Below the pieces are notes generated by a model that did no database searches, was not told the DNA's origin, and saw only the letters and a list, made by a program, of their open reading frames with translations. From Terasakiella pusilla DSM 6293 (GTDB lineage: Bacteria; Pseudomonadota; Alphaproteobacteria; Rhodospirillales; Terasakiellaceae), in NCBI RefSeq assembly GCF_000688235.1, contig NZ_JHYO01000007.1:62001-126000 (forward strand): a DNA stretch of 64,000 nucleotides, in the 5' to 3' direction. A program made the position numbers and the translations under genes. Shown piece after piece: positions 17,900-27,928 of the stretch; within the stretch, counting starts at the first letter, position 1, and every line of letters begins with the position of its first letter.

Positions 17900-20131
17900 A
17901 TGTCAGAAAACATTCACGCGGGCGATATCCGCGAAACACGACTAGCCGATGCACTGGGTGAGCGTTATCTCGCCTATTCTGTTTCAACCATTAAATCACG
18001 TGCACTACCAGATGTGCGAGACGGTCTAAAACCGGTTCACCGCCGCCTTTTATTTGCCATGCGACAGTTGAAACTGGACCCTCAAAAAGGCTTTAAAAAA
18101 TGTGCCCGTGTGGTCGGGGACGTGATCGGTAAGTATCACCCGCATGGTGACAGTTCTGTTTACGAAGCCATGGTCCGACTGGCACAAGAATTTGCAGTAC
18201 GATATCCCCTTGTAGATGGACAGGGGAATTTCGGTAACATTGATGGCGATAATGCGGCTGCCATGCGTTATACCGAGGCGCGCCTCACAGAAGTCGCCAT
18301 GGCATTGCTGCGTAATATTGATGAAGACGCCGTAGACTTTCGCGAAACCTATGACGGTGAAGAGCAAGAACCCATCGTCCTGCCTGCAGCCTTTCCAAAT
18401 CTGCTCGCAAATGGATCCAGCGGGATTGCGGTGGGGATGGCCACCAACATTCCACCACACAACGCAGGCGAGCTGTGTGACGGCTTACTCCATCTGATTA
18501 AGCACCCGAATGCAAGTATCGATAAACTCGTCGAACTGATCCCCGGTCCTGACTTCCCCACAGGCGGTGTGCTTGTTGAAGATCGCGCAAGCATCATCAA
18601 CACCTACAGCAAAGGGAAGGGTGCTTTCCGGCTGCGGGCAAAATGGGAAAAGGAAGAACTTTCCCATGGCATGTATCAGATCGTTGTCAGTGATATTCCG
18701 TATCAGGTTCAAAAGTCCAAGCTGATTGAAAAGGTCGCGGAACTTCTCATTGCGAAAAAATTGCCCCTGCTCGCAGATATCCGTGACGAGTCAGCTGAAG
18801 AAGTCCGCATCGTTATCGAACCGCGCAACCGCACGGTCGAGCCGGAAGTCTTGATGGAGCAACTTTTCAAACTCACAGAACTGGAAATCCGGTTTAACCT
18901 GAACCTAAACGTTCTGGATGCGGACCAAACCCCGCGTGTTATGGATTTGCGGGAAGTTTTACAAGCCTTCCTTGATCACCGTCGTAACGTTTTGGTTCGC
19001 CGATCCAAGTTCCGTCTTGAGAAGATTGACCGCCGTCTGGAAATTCTCGAAGGCTATCTAATTGCCTTCCTCAATCTAGATGAAGTCATTCGCATCATCC
19101 GCGAAGAAGATCACCCCCGTCAGGAATTGATGAAGACGTTTAACCTGACAGAAGTACAGGCAGAAGCCATTCTCAACATGCGCTTGCGCTCTTTGCGTAA
19201 GCTCGAAGAAATGGAACTGAAATCCGAGCACGACGAACTGAGTAAAGAGCGCGAGGGCCTGCAACAACTGTTGGCTGACGAAGGGCTGCAATGGACCAAC
19301 ATTGCAAACGAAATCCGCGAAACCAAAAAGCAATTTGGTCAGAAAACCGAGCTGGGCGCACGACGGACAAGCTTCGGTGATGCCCCGAGTGCAGATATCG
19401 TTAACTTTGAATCCTTTATCGAACGCGAACCTGTCACTGTTGTTTGTTCCAAAATGGGCTGGATCAGAGCGTTCAAAGGTCACAACAACGATGAAAGTGC
19501 AATCAAATACAAAGATGGCGACGAAGCACGTTTCGTCCTCAAAGGCTATACCACAGACAAACTGTTAGCCTTTACCAGTAACGGGCGCTTCTTCACCATT
19601 GGCTGTGACAAACTGCCACCGGGGCGGGGACATGGTGAGCCAGTCCGTCTCATGGTCGATATCGGCAATGAAAACGACATCATAGACATGTTCGTTCATG
19701 TCCCTGAACGAAAACTGCTTGTTGCCTCAAGCGCAGGTCGTGGTTTTGCGATTGAGGAAGAAAGTGTTGTTGCCCAGACTAAAAACGGCAAACAGGTTCT
19801 AAACCTACAAGATAAAGAGAAAGCAAAGACCTGTATTCCACTGACAGGGGATGCCGTTGCCGTGGTTGGTGACAACCGCAAACTCCTGATCTTTAAGGTC
19901 GAAGAATTGCCGGACATGAACCGTGGCCGTGGCGTAATCTTGCAGAAATACCGCGATGGCGGCATGTCTGACGTCATGAGCTTTAATCTGGAAGACGGTA
20001 TTTCCTGGCAAATGGGCGGCGGCAGTGACCGTACACGCACGGTTACAGACCTGTTGCCATGGATTGGAAAACGGGCAGGGGCAGGACGTCTGGCGCCAAA
20101 CGGTTTCCCGAGAAATAACAAGTTTTCATAA
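17900..20131 (+). CDS. parC: DNA topoisomerase IV subunit A
   Basis: ParC is the DNA-cleaving subunit of topoisomerase IV, which unlinks daughter chromosomes. The 743-residue protein has the breakage domain with [15 protein letters not shown] (quinolone region; S85 and E89, wild-type-like) and the catalytic Tyr124 in [11 protein letters not shown]. The coiled-coil tower follows (about 330-480, with the [20 protein letters not shown] segment). A C-terminal beta-pinwheel with five or six blades begins near 500. The GyrA-box (QRRGGKG) is absent, which separates it from GyrA. It begins 55 bp after recO and ends before a hairpin at 20156-20189. Confidence 0.95.
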   Translation: MSENIHAGDIRETRLADALGERYLAYSVSTIKSRALPDVRDGLKPVHRRLLFAMRQLKLDPQKGFKKCARVVGDVIGKYHPHGDSSVYEAMVRLAQEFAVRYPLVDGQGNFGNIDGDNAAAMRYTEARLTEVAMALLRNIDEDAVDFRETYDGEEQEPIVLPAAFPNLLANGSSGIAVGMATNIPPHNAGELCDGLLHLIKHPNASIDKLVELIPGPDFPTGGVLVEDRASIINTYSKGKGAFRLRAKWEKEELSHGMYQIVVSDIPYQVQKSKLIEKVAELLIAKKLPLLADIRDESAEEVRIVIEPRNRTVEPEVLMEQLFKLTELEIRFNLNLNVLDADQTPRVMDLREVLQAFLDHRRNVLVRRSKFRLEKIDRRLEILEGYLIAFLNLDEVIRIIREEDHPRQELMKTFNLTEVQAEAILNMRLRSLRKLEEMELKSEHDELSKEREGLQQLLADEGLQWTNIANEIRETKKQFGQKTELGARRTSFGDAPSADIVNFESFIEREPVTVVCSKMGWIRAFKGHNNDESAIKYKDGDEARFVLKGYTTDKLLAFTSNGRFFTIGCDKLPPGRGHGEPVRLMVDIGNENDIIDMFVHVPERKLLVASSAGRGFAIEEESVVAQTKNGKQVLNLQDKEKAKTCIPLTGDAVAVVGDNRKLLIFKVEELPDMNRGRGVILQKYRDGGMSDVMSFNLEDGISWQMGGGSDRTRTVTDLLPWIGKRAGAGRLAPNGFPRNNKFS

Positions 20132-20155
20132 AAACAACGACTTATAAAACCCTAA

Positions 20156-20189
20156 AAGATAAATCGGTATTCAAATGCCGATTTATCTT
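20156..20189. repeat. Hairpin after parC, copy 1 of a dispersed inverted repeat
   Basis: AAGATAAATCGG pairs with its complement CCGATTTATCTT around a loop of about 10 nt (TATTCAAATG), a 12-bp stem extended by a wobble pair. There is no run of Ts, so it is a weak classical terminator. The core ATAAATCGGTATTC...CCGATTTAT recurs at 34263-34290 before icmF. Confidence 0.7.
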
Positions 20190-20256
20190 GAATCTTTCCT
20201 GAAGCTCGCGTATTTATTTTGTTAAATAACGTGGTGCGCCACTCAGGTATTATAGA

Positions 20257-21267
20257 ATGAAGATAGAACCAATGACCTCTCAAATTTCAGCTACACCAAG
20301 AAATGACTGGACTGTTGAAGAAGTCGAAGCCCTGTTTGCTTTGCCCTTTAACGACCTGCTTTTCCATGCACAGTCGGTTCACCGTCAAAATTTTGATCCG
20401 AACAAAGTTCAACTCAGCACCCTGTTAAACATTAAAACAGGTGGTTGTGCAGAAGATTGTAACTACTGTTCACAAAGTGCCCACAATGGCGCTGACCTGA
20501 AGGCATCAAAGATGATCCCGACAAATGAGGTCATCGAGGCAGCTAAGGCTGCTAAAGACGGCGGTGCGACCCGTTTCTGTATGGGGGCAGCTTGGAGCTC
20601 CCCTAAAGACCGTGACATGCCGGAAATCATCAACATGGTGAAATCCGTCAAGTCTTTGGGGATGGATACCTGCATGACATTGGGCATGTTGTCCGACGAA
20701 CAAACCGCACAATTGAAAGAGGCTGGTCTGGACTATTACAACCACAACCTCGACACGTCACGGGAATATTACGACAAAGTTGTCACGACACGTACCTATG
20801 ATGATCGTCTTGCCACACTGGACCGCTGCCGTGACAAAGGCATCAAACTATGCACAGGCGGCATCATTGGCATGGGTGAAACACAAAAAGACCGTGCCTC
20901 CATGATGGTCACGTTGGCAAACCTGCCGAAGCACCCGGAAAGTATTCCGATCAACATGCTGATCCCGATTGAGGGAACACCATTTGAAGCAAAAGCAAAA
21001 ATTGACCATTTCGATTTTGTCCGCACCATCGCAGTTGCCCGTATCGTAATGCCTGCATCTTATGTCCGTCTGTCTGCGGGCCGCGAAGAAATGAGCGAAG
21101 AGTTGCAATCCCTCTGCTTCTTTGCCGGGGCAAACTCAATGTTCTACGGTGACAAGTTGCTCACCGCTGGTAACCAAGGCGTATCTGATGACCAGAACAT
21201 GTTCGCTAAATTAGGGATTACACCTGAAGAACATCGGGAAGGTAAACCTATGCTCCAAGCAGTATAG
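20257..21267 (+). CDS. bioB: Biotin synthase
   Basis: BioB is a radical-SAM enzyme that inserts sulphur into dethiobiotin. The 336 residues hold the cluster motif [13 protein letters not shown] (C64, C68, C71), the [11 protein letters not shown] segment, [16 protein letters not shown] and the later conserved Arg/Asn residues of the 2Fe-2S site. ATG at 20257 or a second ATG at 20272 (MTSQIS) could be used; neither has a strong ribosome site. The other bio genes are not nearby. A terminator follows at 21289. Confidence 0.96.
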   Translation: MKIEPMTSQISATPRNDWTVEEVEALFALPFNDLLFHAQSVHRQNFDPNKVQLSTLLNIKTGGCAEDCNYCSQSAHNGADLKASKMIPTNEVIEAAKAAKDGGATRFCMGAAWSSPKDRDMPEIINMVKSVKSLGMDTCMTLGMLSDEQTAQLKEAGLDYYNHNLDTSREYYDKVVTTRTYDDRLATLDRCRDKGIKLCTGGIIGMGETQKDRASMMVTLANLPKHPESIPINMLIPIEGTPFEAKAKIDHFDFVRTIAVARIVMPASYVRLSAGREEMSEELQSLCFFAGANSMFYGDKLLTAGNQGVSDDQNMFAKLGITPEEHREGKPMLQAV

Positions 21268-21288
21268 GGCAAACGACCAAAAATTCCC

Positions 21289-21323
21289 AAAAGGCCGGTG
21301 TGTAATATCACCGGCCTTTTTTG
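21289..21323 (+). terminator. Intrinsic terminator of bioB
   Basis: AAAAGGCCGGTG and CACCGGCCTTTT form a 12-bp GC-rich stem with loop TGTAATAT, followed by further Ts. It starts 21 bp after the bioB stop. Confidence 0.93.
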
Positions 21324-21616
21324 TTTGCCTGCGATTCTTTACTATTTTTTACAATCTGATGTTTTTAATAATTACAATATTTCAAAACTAAAGAAATTTT
21401 AGTCTTAAAAAAATCTATGATTTAAAAAAAATGCAACAATATATCTCTTAGTTTTTTTTCACAAAAGGATACGTGTATTCACCTATAGTAAATAGGATCC
21501 GATATCAGTGACGGCATGATGCACCGTCAAAGGTACTGTGTTTTGGGAAAACAGAGAGACCGTATCAACCCTAGACTATTTGCCGATAAAATAATAAGGC
21601 AAAGACTGAGAGACTT
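21324..21616. other. AT-rich region upstream of the second chemoreceptor gene
   Basis: This stretch of about 290 bp has long A and T tracts (21340-21465) and no open frame. At 21509-21529 lies a palindrome, TGACGG and CCGTCA around a 9-nt centre, which could be an operator or a leader hairpin of the chemoreceptor mRNA. The sequence just before the ATG (AAGACTGAGAGACTT) holds a weak GAG-type ribosome site. Confidence 0.45.
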
Positions 21617-23584
21617 ATGAAACATATCTTTAAAAACGTCCCAATTAGCTGGCAGATAGGGGTTATTTCACTTATCTCACTGGTTGCTTTAGTTATCGTA
21701 CAAGGGATCAACAGCTATCAAGGCCACATCATCAAAGATGCCGAAGTACAAAAAGAGAAAATTCAGCAGACGGCCTTAGCGGTCGACCTTATCAGTTCAA
21801 CTTTCATGCAATCACGCATCGTTGAAAAACAATTTTTATATAATCTCGATATTGAAGGTGTAGAAGCCCATAAAGCGCTTCAAACAAAGATCAACGAACA
21901 ACAAAAAGCGCTATTAGAAAACCCTCTCTTCCAAAATAATGAAGAAGCGACAGCAGAACTTCAGAATTTCACCAAGACATATGAATATTATGCGATGAAA
22001 TTCGATAAGGTTGCTGAAAATGCGATCAAAATCGGACTAGACCCCAAGAGTGGGCTGCGCGGTGATATGCGAAATCATAGTATATTGATCAACGGCGTAA
22101 TGGCCGGCATCAACAGTCAGGAAGTTATTAGCGTTCTGACCGATATGCAACTTAAGACCAGCCAGTTTCTTTTGGAAAACAATAAACGTGTGATCAAACG
22201 CGTATCTTATCTCGGCAAGAACCTCAAAAAGCTTGTAACAGCCGCTGACCCCGCTGAACTGGAGCAACTTCTTGAGGCAATAGACCTTTACACTCAAACA
22301 TTCAATGAACTCGCCATTCTACGGCTAACGAACATTGATGAAATTTCTGCAATGGATGAACTGTATCGCCAAGCCCTTCCCCTAAAGCAAAAATTGGAAG
22401 ATCGCATGCATACAGAAATTCAGCTTGTAACGGATCGGGCAGAAACAGCGGAAGCTCAAGTTGGGGCGATTGTAATTGGAACGATTGTTGCTGCCTTGAT
22501 CATTACCATTCTTCTCTCTCTATACATCACCCGTATGATCAACTTACCGATCTCCAGCCTCAAAGACACAATGGGCGAACTCACCAACGGCAATCTGGAT
22601 GCACATGTTTATGGTCTTGATTACAAAAACGTCATTGGTGAAATGGCAAATGCGATCAACATCTTTAAAGAAAATGCCATTCAGGTGAAAAAACTACAAG
22701 ATGAACAGAAAGAAGAAGATGCGATTAAAGAAAAACGCGCACAGACGATTGATAAACTGCTGAAAATTTTCAATGAAGAGTCGACAAAGTCGCTAGATAT
22801 TGTGAGCACCTCTGCCAAAATGATGTCCAGCAGCTCACAAGAACTGTCCAACATTGCCCGCAAGACCACGCAGGAAGTCGAACAAGCGGCACTGGCAACC
22901 GACAAGACGTCCCAGAACGTAGAAACCGTCTCTGCGGCCACCAACGAGCTCTCCGCCTCTGCCGCCTCTATCCATGAGCAAATCAACCAGTCTACAGAAA
23001 TCGGTCAAACGGCTGTCGAACAAGCCAGTATAACAAATGACCTTATTCTCGGCCTGTCTCAATCCGTTGAAGAAATTGGAAAGGTTGTTGATTTGATCAA
23101 CGACATTGCCGATCAAACAAACATGCTGGCCCTCAATGCCACGATTGAGGCTGCGCGGGCAGGGGAAGCGGGGAAAGGCTTTGCCGTTGTCGCCGGCGAA
23201 GTGAAAAATCTAGCCGTACAAACGGGCGAAGCAACCAGTCAGATTTCTGTTCAAATTAACCAAATTCAGGACAAGACCACCGATGCTGTGGATGCGATTC
23301 AAAACATCTCCAACGTCATCAATCAGATTAGTCAAGCGTCCGCTTCCATTGCAGCTGCCATGGAACAACAACAGGCGGCAACTGACGAGATTGCCCGTAG
23401 CGTCCATACTGCCGCAGATGGGACCAGAGAAGTTTCTGCCAACGTTGAAAACGTCAATGAAGGTGCGTCCCTGACCGAACAGACAGCGGTTGAAGTCAAT
23501 CGGGCTGCTGATGAAGTTAACAAACAAACCGAAGAACTGAAGGAAAAGGTTCACACCTTCCTTGACAATATACGGATTGCTTAA
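21617..23584 (+). CDS. Methyl-accepting chemotaxis protein
   Basis: This 655-residue chemoreceptor has membrane segments at about 12-31 and 282-304 enclosing a 250-residue all-helical periplasmic sensor that looks like the helical bimodular (HBM) fold. HAMP follows (about 302-355), then a signalling domain whose tip is [20 protein letters not shown] near 494-515. There is no C-terminal CheR-tethering pentapeptide. Unlike the receptor at 1792-4218 it ends normally, at [10 protein letters not shown]. The ligand is unknown; HBM receptors of known function bind organic acids or polyamines. It is followed by a strong terminator and the convergent TRAP genes. Confidence 0.93.
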   Translation: MKHIFKNVPISWQIGVISLISLVALVIVQGINSYQGHIIKDAEVQKEKIQQTALAVDLISSTFMQSRIVEKQFLYNLDIEGVEAHKALQTKINEQQKALLENPLFQNNEEATAELQNFTKTYEYYAMKFDKVAENAIKIGLDPKSGLRGDMRNHSILINGVMAGINSQEVISVLTDMQLKTSQFLLENNKRVIKRVSYLGKNLKKLVTAADPAELEQLLEAIDLYTQTFNELAILRLTNIDEISAMDELYRQALPLKQKLEDRMHTEIQLVTDRAETAEAQVGAIVIGTIVAALIITILLSLYITRMINLPISSLKDTMGELTNGNLDAHVYGLDYKNVIGEMANAINIFKENAIQVKKLQDEQKEEDAIKEKRAQTIDKLLKIFNEESTKSLDIVSTSAKMMSSSSQELSNIARKTTQEVEQAALATDKTSQNVETVSAATNELSASAASIHEQINQSTEIGQTAVEQASITNDLILGLSQSVEEIGKVVDLINDIADQTNMLALNATIEAARAGEAGKGFAVVAGEVKNLAVQTGEATSQISVQINQIQDKTTDAVDAIQNISNVINQISQASASIAAAMEQQQAATDEIARSVHTAADGTREVSANVENVNEGASLTEQTAVEVNRAADEVNKQTEELKEKVHTFLDNIRIA

Positions 23585-23650
23585 CTCTAATCCGTGCCAG
23601 AATAAGTCTATACTCTGTCAATTTGTTTCAGGACGAGTCACTCAACAAAA

Positions 23651-23683
23651 AAAGGCCGGACGTTTCATCGTCCGGCCTTTTAT
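23651..23683. terminator. Terminator between the chemoreceptor gene and dctM
   Basis: AAAGGCCGGACG and CGTCCGGCCTTT form a perfect 12-bp stem with loop TTTCAT, with A-tracts on the left and Ts on the right. It can serve both convergent transcripts. Confidence 0.92.
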
Positions 23684-23703
23684 GTATCTGGATAAAACCT
23701 GTC

Positions 23704-25275
23704 TTATCCAAAGATTACCGTCGGCAACCATGTTGCCAAACCGGGGAAGATCGCCAGAAGAAGCAAACCAATCATCTGAATAACAATGAAAGGCAATACC
23801 CCTTTGTAAATCTGCATCGTCGACACCGACTTCGGTGCAACACCACGCAAATAGAACAAGGCGAAACCAAACGGTGGTGTCAGGAAGGATGTTTGCAAGT
23901 TCATCGCCATCATCACGCCCAACCAGACCGGGTTCAGGTCCATCATCAACAAGACTGGCGCCACAATCGGCACGACCACAAAAGTGATCTCGATAAAGTC
24001 GAGGAAGAACCCCAGGAAAAACATCACCAGCATCACCACGATCATGGCACCAACAACGCCACCCGGCAGATCCGAGAGCATTTCGTGAACCATATCGTCA
24101 CCGCCAAGCCCACGGAAAACGAGGGAAAAGACAGATGCACCGATCAGGATAACGAATACCATGGACGTAATATCCATCGTTGAGCGACATACATTCTGAA
24201 GAATTTCTACGTCATATACACGCTTCAACGCGACAAAAACACCATAGGCCAAAACCAACCCACAGGCAGAAACAGCACCGATCCCGATCATATTGGAGAG
24301 TGTTGTTTCATCCATATTGACGCGCAGGTCCATTGTGTTTGTCAAAATCAACATGACAACAAGGGCCAAGCCGGCAGCATAGAACGGAACACCATGGCTC
24401 TCATCCTGACGCAAGCCCGCTAGCAAGATCGCACCAATAGAACCAACAGCAGCCGCCTCAGTCGGTGTGGCAACACCAGCCAAGATTGACCCCAACACCG
24501 CAACAATCAATACGATCGGCGGGATCAAAGCATGGGCAATCCGCTTACCAAGACCTTCAACATTCAGCTCTTCCTCAGGGATGGGAGGAGATGTTTCCGG
24601 CTTCAACCACGCGACTAAAAGCTGATAAAGGATATACATCCCAACCAACCCCAGCCCCGGGATCAAGGCGCCCGCAAACAAATCACCGACAGAAACAGGT
24701 TCCGGCGAGAAATTGCCCAACGCACGCTGTGCATCAGAATAAGCGTTTGAAATCTGGTCACCCAGTAAAACAAGAACGATGGATGGCGGTATGATCTGCC
24801 CCAACGTCCCCGCCGCACAAATGGAACCACAAGCAAGGGAAGGGTTGTAGCCACGTTTCAACATTGTTGGAAGCGATAACAGCCCCATGGTAACAACCGT
24901 AGCACCAACGATACCGGTAGAGGCCGCAAGCAAAGCACCAACGATGGAAACGGAAATACCCAAACCACCGCGCATGGAGCCAAACAGCATGCCCATACTA
25001 TCCAGCAATTCTTCTGCCACTTTAGAGCGCTCAAGCATCACGCCCATAAAGATAAAGAGGGGGACGGCGATCAAGACTTCATTCGTCATCGCGTTCCCGA
25101 AAATACGGGATGGCAAGGCGCCAAACAAACCCCAGTTAAAGACATCTAGTGCAACGCCAAGGGCTGCAAAAAAGATACTTGTCCCCGCCAGCGTAAAGGC
25201 CACAGGGAAGCCAAACATCAAGAAGCCACAAGTCACCGCAAACATGGTGATGCACAAAATTTCAGCAATAAGCAT
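23704..25275 (-). CDS. dctM: TRAP transporter large permease subunit (DctM/TakM type)
   Basis: This 523-residue protein has about 12-14 hydrophobic segments and the elevator-type DctM signatures: PLFIFMGVMLERSKVAEELL, SIVGALLAASTGIVGATVVTMGLLSLPTML, and GTLGQIIPPSIVLVLLGDQ, where the substrate and sodium sites lie. It is longer than the usual ~430 residues because of a loop and extra segments around 220-320, typical of the TakM/DctM subgroup. It drives Na+-coupled uptake together with DctQ and the binding protein. It starts 2 bp after dctQ in the order dctP-dctQ-dctM. Confidence 0.93.
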   Translation of the reverse strand: MLIAEILCITMFAVTCGFLMFGFPVAFTLAGTSIFFAALGVALDVFNWGLFGALPSRIFGNAMTNEVLIAVPLFIFMGVMLERSKVAEELLDSMGMLFGSMRGGLGISVSIVGALLAASTGIVGATVVTMGLLSLPTMLKRGYNPSLACGSICAAGTLGQIIPPSIVLVLLGDQISNAYSDAQRALGNFSPEPVSVGDLFAGALIPGLGLVGMYILYQLLVAWLKPETSPPIPEEELNVEGLGKRIAHALIPPIVLIVAVLGSILAGVATPTEAAAVGSIGAILLAGLRQDESHGVPFYAAGLALVVMLILTNTMDLRVNMDETTLSNMIGIGAVSACGLVLAYGVFVALKRVYDVEILQNVCRSTMDITSMVFVILIGASVFSLVFRGLGGDDMVHEMLSDLPGGVVGAMIVVMLVMFFLGFFLDFIEITFVVVPIVAPVLLMMDLNPVWLGVMMAMNLQTSFLTPPFGFALFYLRGVAPKSVSTMQIYKGVLPFIVIQMIGLLLLAIFPGLATWLPTVIFG

Positions 25276-25277
25276 GG

Positions 25278-25823
25278 TTAAGGCACCTCATGAATTTCTT
25301 GATCTTCTTCAGGCACCACAACGCCTTTCAGAATAAGATAGGAACGTAATGCCATCGCAATCCCTTGCAATCCAAGCAGAATGCAGAAAACCAGAATGAC
25401 TGATTTCAACAGGAAAACACCATGAATACCGCTTGTCTCCTTGGATCCTTCGAAAATGGACCAAGACTGCGCGACATAGGCCCAAGAGCTTTCACCAATC
25501 AGAATACAAACCGGCAGCAGTAAAAATACGACACCGAATAAATCGATCATCGCTTTTTTACGAATACTGGCTTCACGATAAAAAACATCAACACGGACAT
25601 GTCCGTTTGTAAGCAACGTATAACCGGCACCGATCATAAACAACAAAGAGTGCATATAAACGACCGATTCCTGCATCATGATGGATCCGATCCCAAAGAT
25701 ATAGCGCATCAAAACAACTGCGAACTGGGTCAAAACCATAATGACGGCCAACCACGCGAACGTCTTGCCAATACCTCTGTTGAAACCATCAATCGTGCGC
25801 ATAAGCCCCACGAGAAATCCCAA
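25278..25823 (-). CDS. dctQ: TRAP transporter small permease subunit (DctQ)
   Basis: This 181-residue membrane protein has four hydrophobic helices (about 18-40, 55-75, 95-115 and 140-165). It carries the DctQ-like pattern of a Trp-containing first helix (KTFAWLAVIMVLTQFAVVLMRYIFG) and a QESVVYMHSLLFMIGAGYTLL second helix. It forms the membrane complex with DctM. The gene follows dctP after a 66-bp gap containing a GC-rich hairpin at 25851-25879, and precedes dctM by 2 bp. Confidence 0.9.
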   Translation of the reverse strand: MGFLVGLMRTIDGFNRGIGKTFAWLAVIMVLTQFAVVLMRYIFGIGSIMMQESVVYMHSLLFMIGAGYTLLTNGHVRVDVFYREASIRKKAMIDLFGVVFLLLPVCILIGESSWAYVAQSWSIFEGSKETSGIHGVFLLKSVILVFCILLGLQGIAMALRSYLILKGVVVPEEDQEIHEVP

Positions 25824-25850
25824 AGTAAGTCTCCGTTATTTTAAAGAGAA

Positions 25851-25879
25851 AAGGCGGCTATCCATACGGATGCCGCCTT
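25851..25879 (-). terminator. Intercistronic hairpin between dctP and dctQ
   Basis: On the minus strand AAGGCGGC pairs with GCCGCCTT, with inner pairing ATCC/GGAT, followed by TTTTCTCTTT. It lies 11 bp after the dctP stop. It can act as a partial terminator or an mRNA stabiliser, giving more binding protein than permease. Confidence 0.75.
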
Positions 25880-25889
25880 AGCAAGAAAG

Positions 25890-27023
25890 TTAGTCGTACT
25901 TGTAAGACAAGCCACGTGATTCCCAATAGGATTTTTCAGACAGATCTGACCAACCCATGGCTTTCTTACGGAAGTCTGCGAAGCTCTTGAAGACTTTCCC
26001 AGTCATTTCGTCAGCAGCCGCTACTTCGCGCATGACTTCACCGGAAGCTTCACCGATTTGCTGCATGATTTCGTCAGAGAACTTGCGCAACTGAACGCCA
26101 TGTTCTTTCAACAACACCTCAAGGCTATCGCCGTTACGAGCGTTGAATTCAGCCATCATGTAGTTGTTTTCAGCCATTGTCGCGTTTTCAACGATCGCTT
26201 GCTGTGACGGTGTCAGAGATTTCCAGACATCAAGGTTTACGCCACAAGACAGGGTAGAGCCCGGCTCATGGAAACCTGGGTAGTAGTAGAATTTAGTAAC
26301 TTTGTAGAAGCCAAAGGCCAGATCGTTCCATGGGCCAACCCACTCTGTCGCATCAATCGCACCAGATTGCAAAGACGGGAAGATTTCACCACCCGGCAGC
26401 GTGATCGCTGCAGCACCAAGCTTACGCAGTACTTCGCCACCCAGACCCGGCATACGGATTTTAAGACCTTTAAGGTCTTCTACGCTGTTGATTTCTTTGT
26501 TGAACCAACCGCCCATTTGAACGCCAGTGTTACCACAAGCAAAAGGTTTCACGTTAAAACCAGAAGCCAGTTCGTCCCACAATGCCTGACCGCCACCATG
26601 GTGGATCCACGCATCCATTTCACCCGCTGTCAGACCAAACGGTACAGCTGTGAAGAAGTTGAACGCTTTGTGCTTACCCTGCCAGTAATATTCTGCACCA
26701 TGGTACATATCTGCTGTGCCGTTAGAAACAGCATCAAAAGATTCCAAGGCAGGAACCAGTTCACCAGCAGAGAACAACTTTACAGTCAGTTCGCCATCAG
26801 ACATATCCGTGATACGTTGCGCCGCACGTGCCGCACCCGTTCCCAGACCTGGGAAGTTCTTCGGCCATGTTGTGACCATTTTAAGTTCACGTTTCTTTTT
26901 TAAAACAGCCGGTGCTGCTTTTTTCTCTTCTTTCTTATCTTCGCCACAAGCCGAAAGGGCCAGTGCACCTGCACCCAACGCAACACCCGTTGCTGTTCCG
27001 GCTAGAAAATCACGACGCTTCAT
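25890..27023 (-). CDS. dctP: TRAP transporter substrate-binding protein, TakP-like (2-oxo acid type)
   Basis: This 377-residue periplasmic binding protein has a twin-arginine start (MKRRDFLAGTATG) and a lipobox-like LSAC near residue 25, so Tat export with lipid anchoring is possible. The mature part follows Rhodobacter TakP closely: WPKNFPGLGTGAARAAQRI, the HGAEYYWQGKHKAFNFFTAV segment and GGEIFPSLQSGAIDATEWVG with the ligand-contacting Trp, which suggests pyruvate or other 2-oxo acids as ligand. The ATG at 27023 follows GGGAGG at a good distance, so the longer open frame to 27098 is not used. Confidence 0.93.
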   Translation of the reverse strand: MKRRDFLAGTATGVALGAGALALSACGEDKKEEKKAAPAVLKKKRELKMVTTWPKNFPGLGTGAARAAQRITDMSDGELTVKLFSAGELVPALESFDAVSNGTADMYHGAEYYWQGKHKAFNFFTAVPFGLTAGEMDAWIHHGGGQALWDELASGFNVKPFACGNTGVQMGGWFNKEINSVEDLKGLKIRMPGLGGEVLRKLGAAAITLPGGEIFPSLQSGAIDATEWVGPWNDLAFGFYKVTKFYYYPGFHEPGSTLSCGVNLDVWKSLTPSQQAIVENATMAENNYMMAEFNARNGDSLEVLLKEHGVQLRKFSDEIMQQIGEASGEVMREVAAADEMTGKVFKSFADFRKKAMGWSDLSEKSYWESRGLSYKYD

Positions 27024-27060
27024 GTGAAAAACCTCCCTAATCACATACAAAATAAAGATT

Positions 27061-27080
27061 GTTCGATCTCCCAATCGAAC
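27061..27080. promoter_or_regulatory. Inverted repeat in the dctP upstream region
   Basis: GTTCGAT and ATCGAAC are perfect 7-bp arms with a 6-bp centre, 37 bp upstream of the dctP ATG and just ahead of its ribosome site. It could be an operator for a local regulator or a leader hairpin. No adjacent regulator gene is visible. Confidence 0.45.
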
Positions 27081-27135
27081 GGGTAATAAAATTACCAATA
27101 TTTTGCTAGATTACGACTATTCGCCAAAGGATGCA

Positions 27136-27175
27136 ATTGCTATCGACTACCTATAAATGCGTAGTTGATTGCAAT
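27136..27175. repeat. Long imperfect inverted repeat downstream of bpt
   Basis: Two 15-bp arms (ATTGCTATCGACTAC and the complement of ATTGCAATCAACTAC, 13 of 15 matching) flank a 10-nt loop. It begins 11 bp after the bpt stop on the minus strand. It lacks a T-run, so it is either a rho-assisted 3' hairpin for bpt or part of the dctP control region. Confidence 0.5.
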
Positions 27176-27186
27176 ATTTAGGTATT

Positions 27187-27909
27187 TTATAGGGGATCAA
27201 GCGCTGTCCACACACCATCCACACAGCCTTCAAGCGGAGAATAGCGGGACTTATAAGACATTTTGCGACAGTCTTTAATGAGATAACCAAGATAAACGTA
27301 AGGCAGATTATTGTTTGCACACTCATTAATCGCCCACAAAACCATATAGTTCCCCAAGCCCTGATAGTCTTTCGCGTGATCAAAGAAACTATAGACCGCC
27401 GACACCCCGTCATCAAGATGATCCATCAACAAGGCAGAGACCAACTTGCCCCCCTCACGAAACTCAACAACAGACGTTGGAATCGGTGTTTCTTCCACCA
27501 TGGATCGGTAGTCAAAAAAGTCCATCAACGCCATATCCCCATCAAAATGGCGGCTCTTCTGATAGGCTTCAAACAAAGAAAACTGTTCTTGTGTGGCGCG
27601 GGCAGGACAAAGGGTCACATCCAAATGTGCAAATTTATTCCTGATCCTTTTCCAGCTTTTGCTCAGATTAAAGTTCGCAACATCGACCCGCACCGGAATG
27701 CAGGCATTGCAATTGGGGCAAACCGGCGCGTAGGCCATATAATGACTACGGCGAAAACCGCTTTTAGATAAAGCGTTGTGTAAATCATCCGAATCAGTAC
27801 CCGTTAATTCTGTCACAATACGGCGTTCAACCTGTCCTTCAAGGTAAGGACAGGACAAAGGCGACGTTGTATAAAAAAAGACTTTTGACTTAATTCGGTC
27901 GTGCTTCAT
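27187..27909 (-). CDS. bpt: Aspartate/glutamate leucyltransferase (arginyltransferase family)
   Basis: Bpt transfers Leu from leucyl-tRNA to proteins with N-terminal Asp or Glu, marking them for ClpAP/ClpS degradation. The 240 residues show the N-terminal block with CPYLEGQVERRIVTEL, the Cys pair CPNCNACIPVRV, SKSWKRIRNKF, and the GNAT-like C-terminal part (FDHAKDYQGLGNYMVLWAI, YVYLGYLIKDCRKMSYKSRY). This fits the bacterial R-transferase-like family. It is read toward dctP. The upstream RDD gene is 19 bp away, so bpt and RDD are likely one transcript. Confidence 0.93.
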   Translation of the reverse strand: MKHDRIKSKVFFYTTSPLSCPYLEGQVERRIVTELTGTDSDDLHNALSKSGFRRSHYMAYAPVCPNCNACIPVRVDVANFNLSKSWKRIRNKFAHLDVTLCPARATQEQFSLFEAYQKSRHFDGDMALMDFFDYRSMVEETPIPTSVVEFREGGKLVSALLMDHLDDGVSAVYSFFDHAKDYQGLGNYMVLWAINECANNNLPYVYLGYLIKDCRKMSYKSRYSPLEGCVDGVWTALDPL

Positions 27910-27928
27910 GGATTTATTTTCTACATCT

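Noticed and set aside
20220-20256. BioR operator before bioB
   Set aside because: GTTAAATAAC is only a partial match to the TTATMKATAA-type box, so it is not called.
23623-24183. Plus-strand frame over the dctM 3' end
   Set aside because: His/Gln-rich translation antisense to membrane segments of DctM; it also runs through the terminator.
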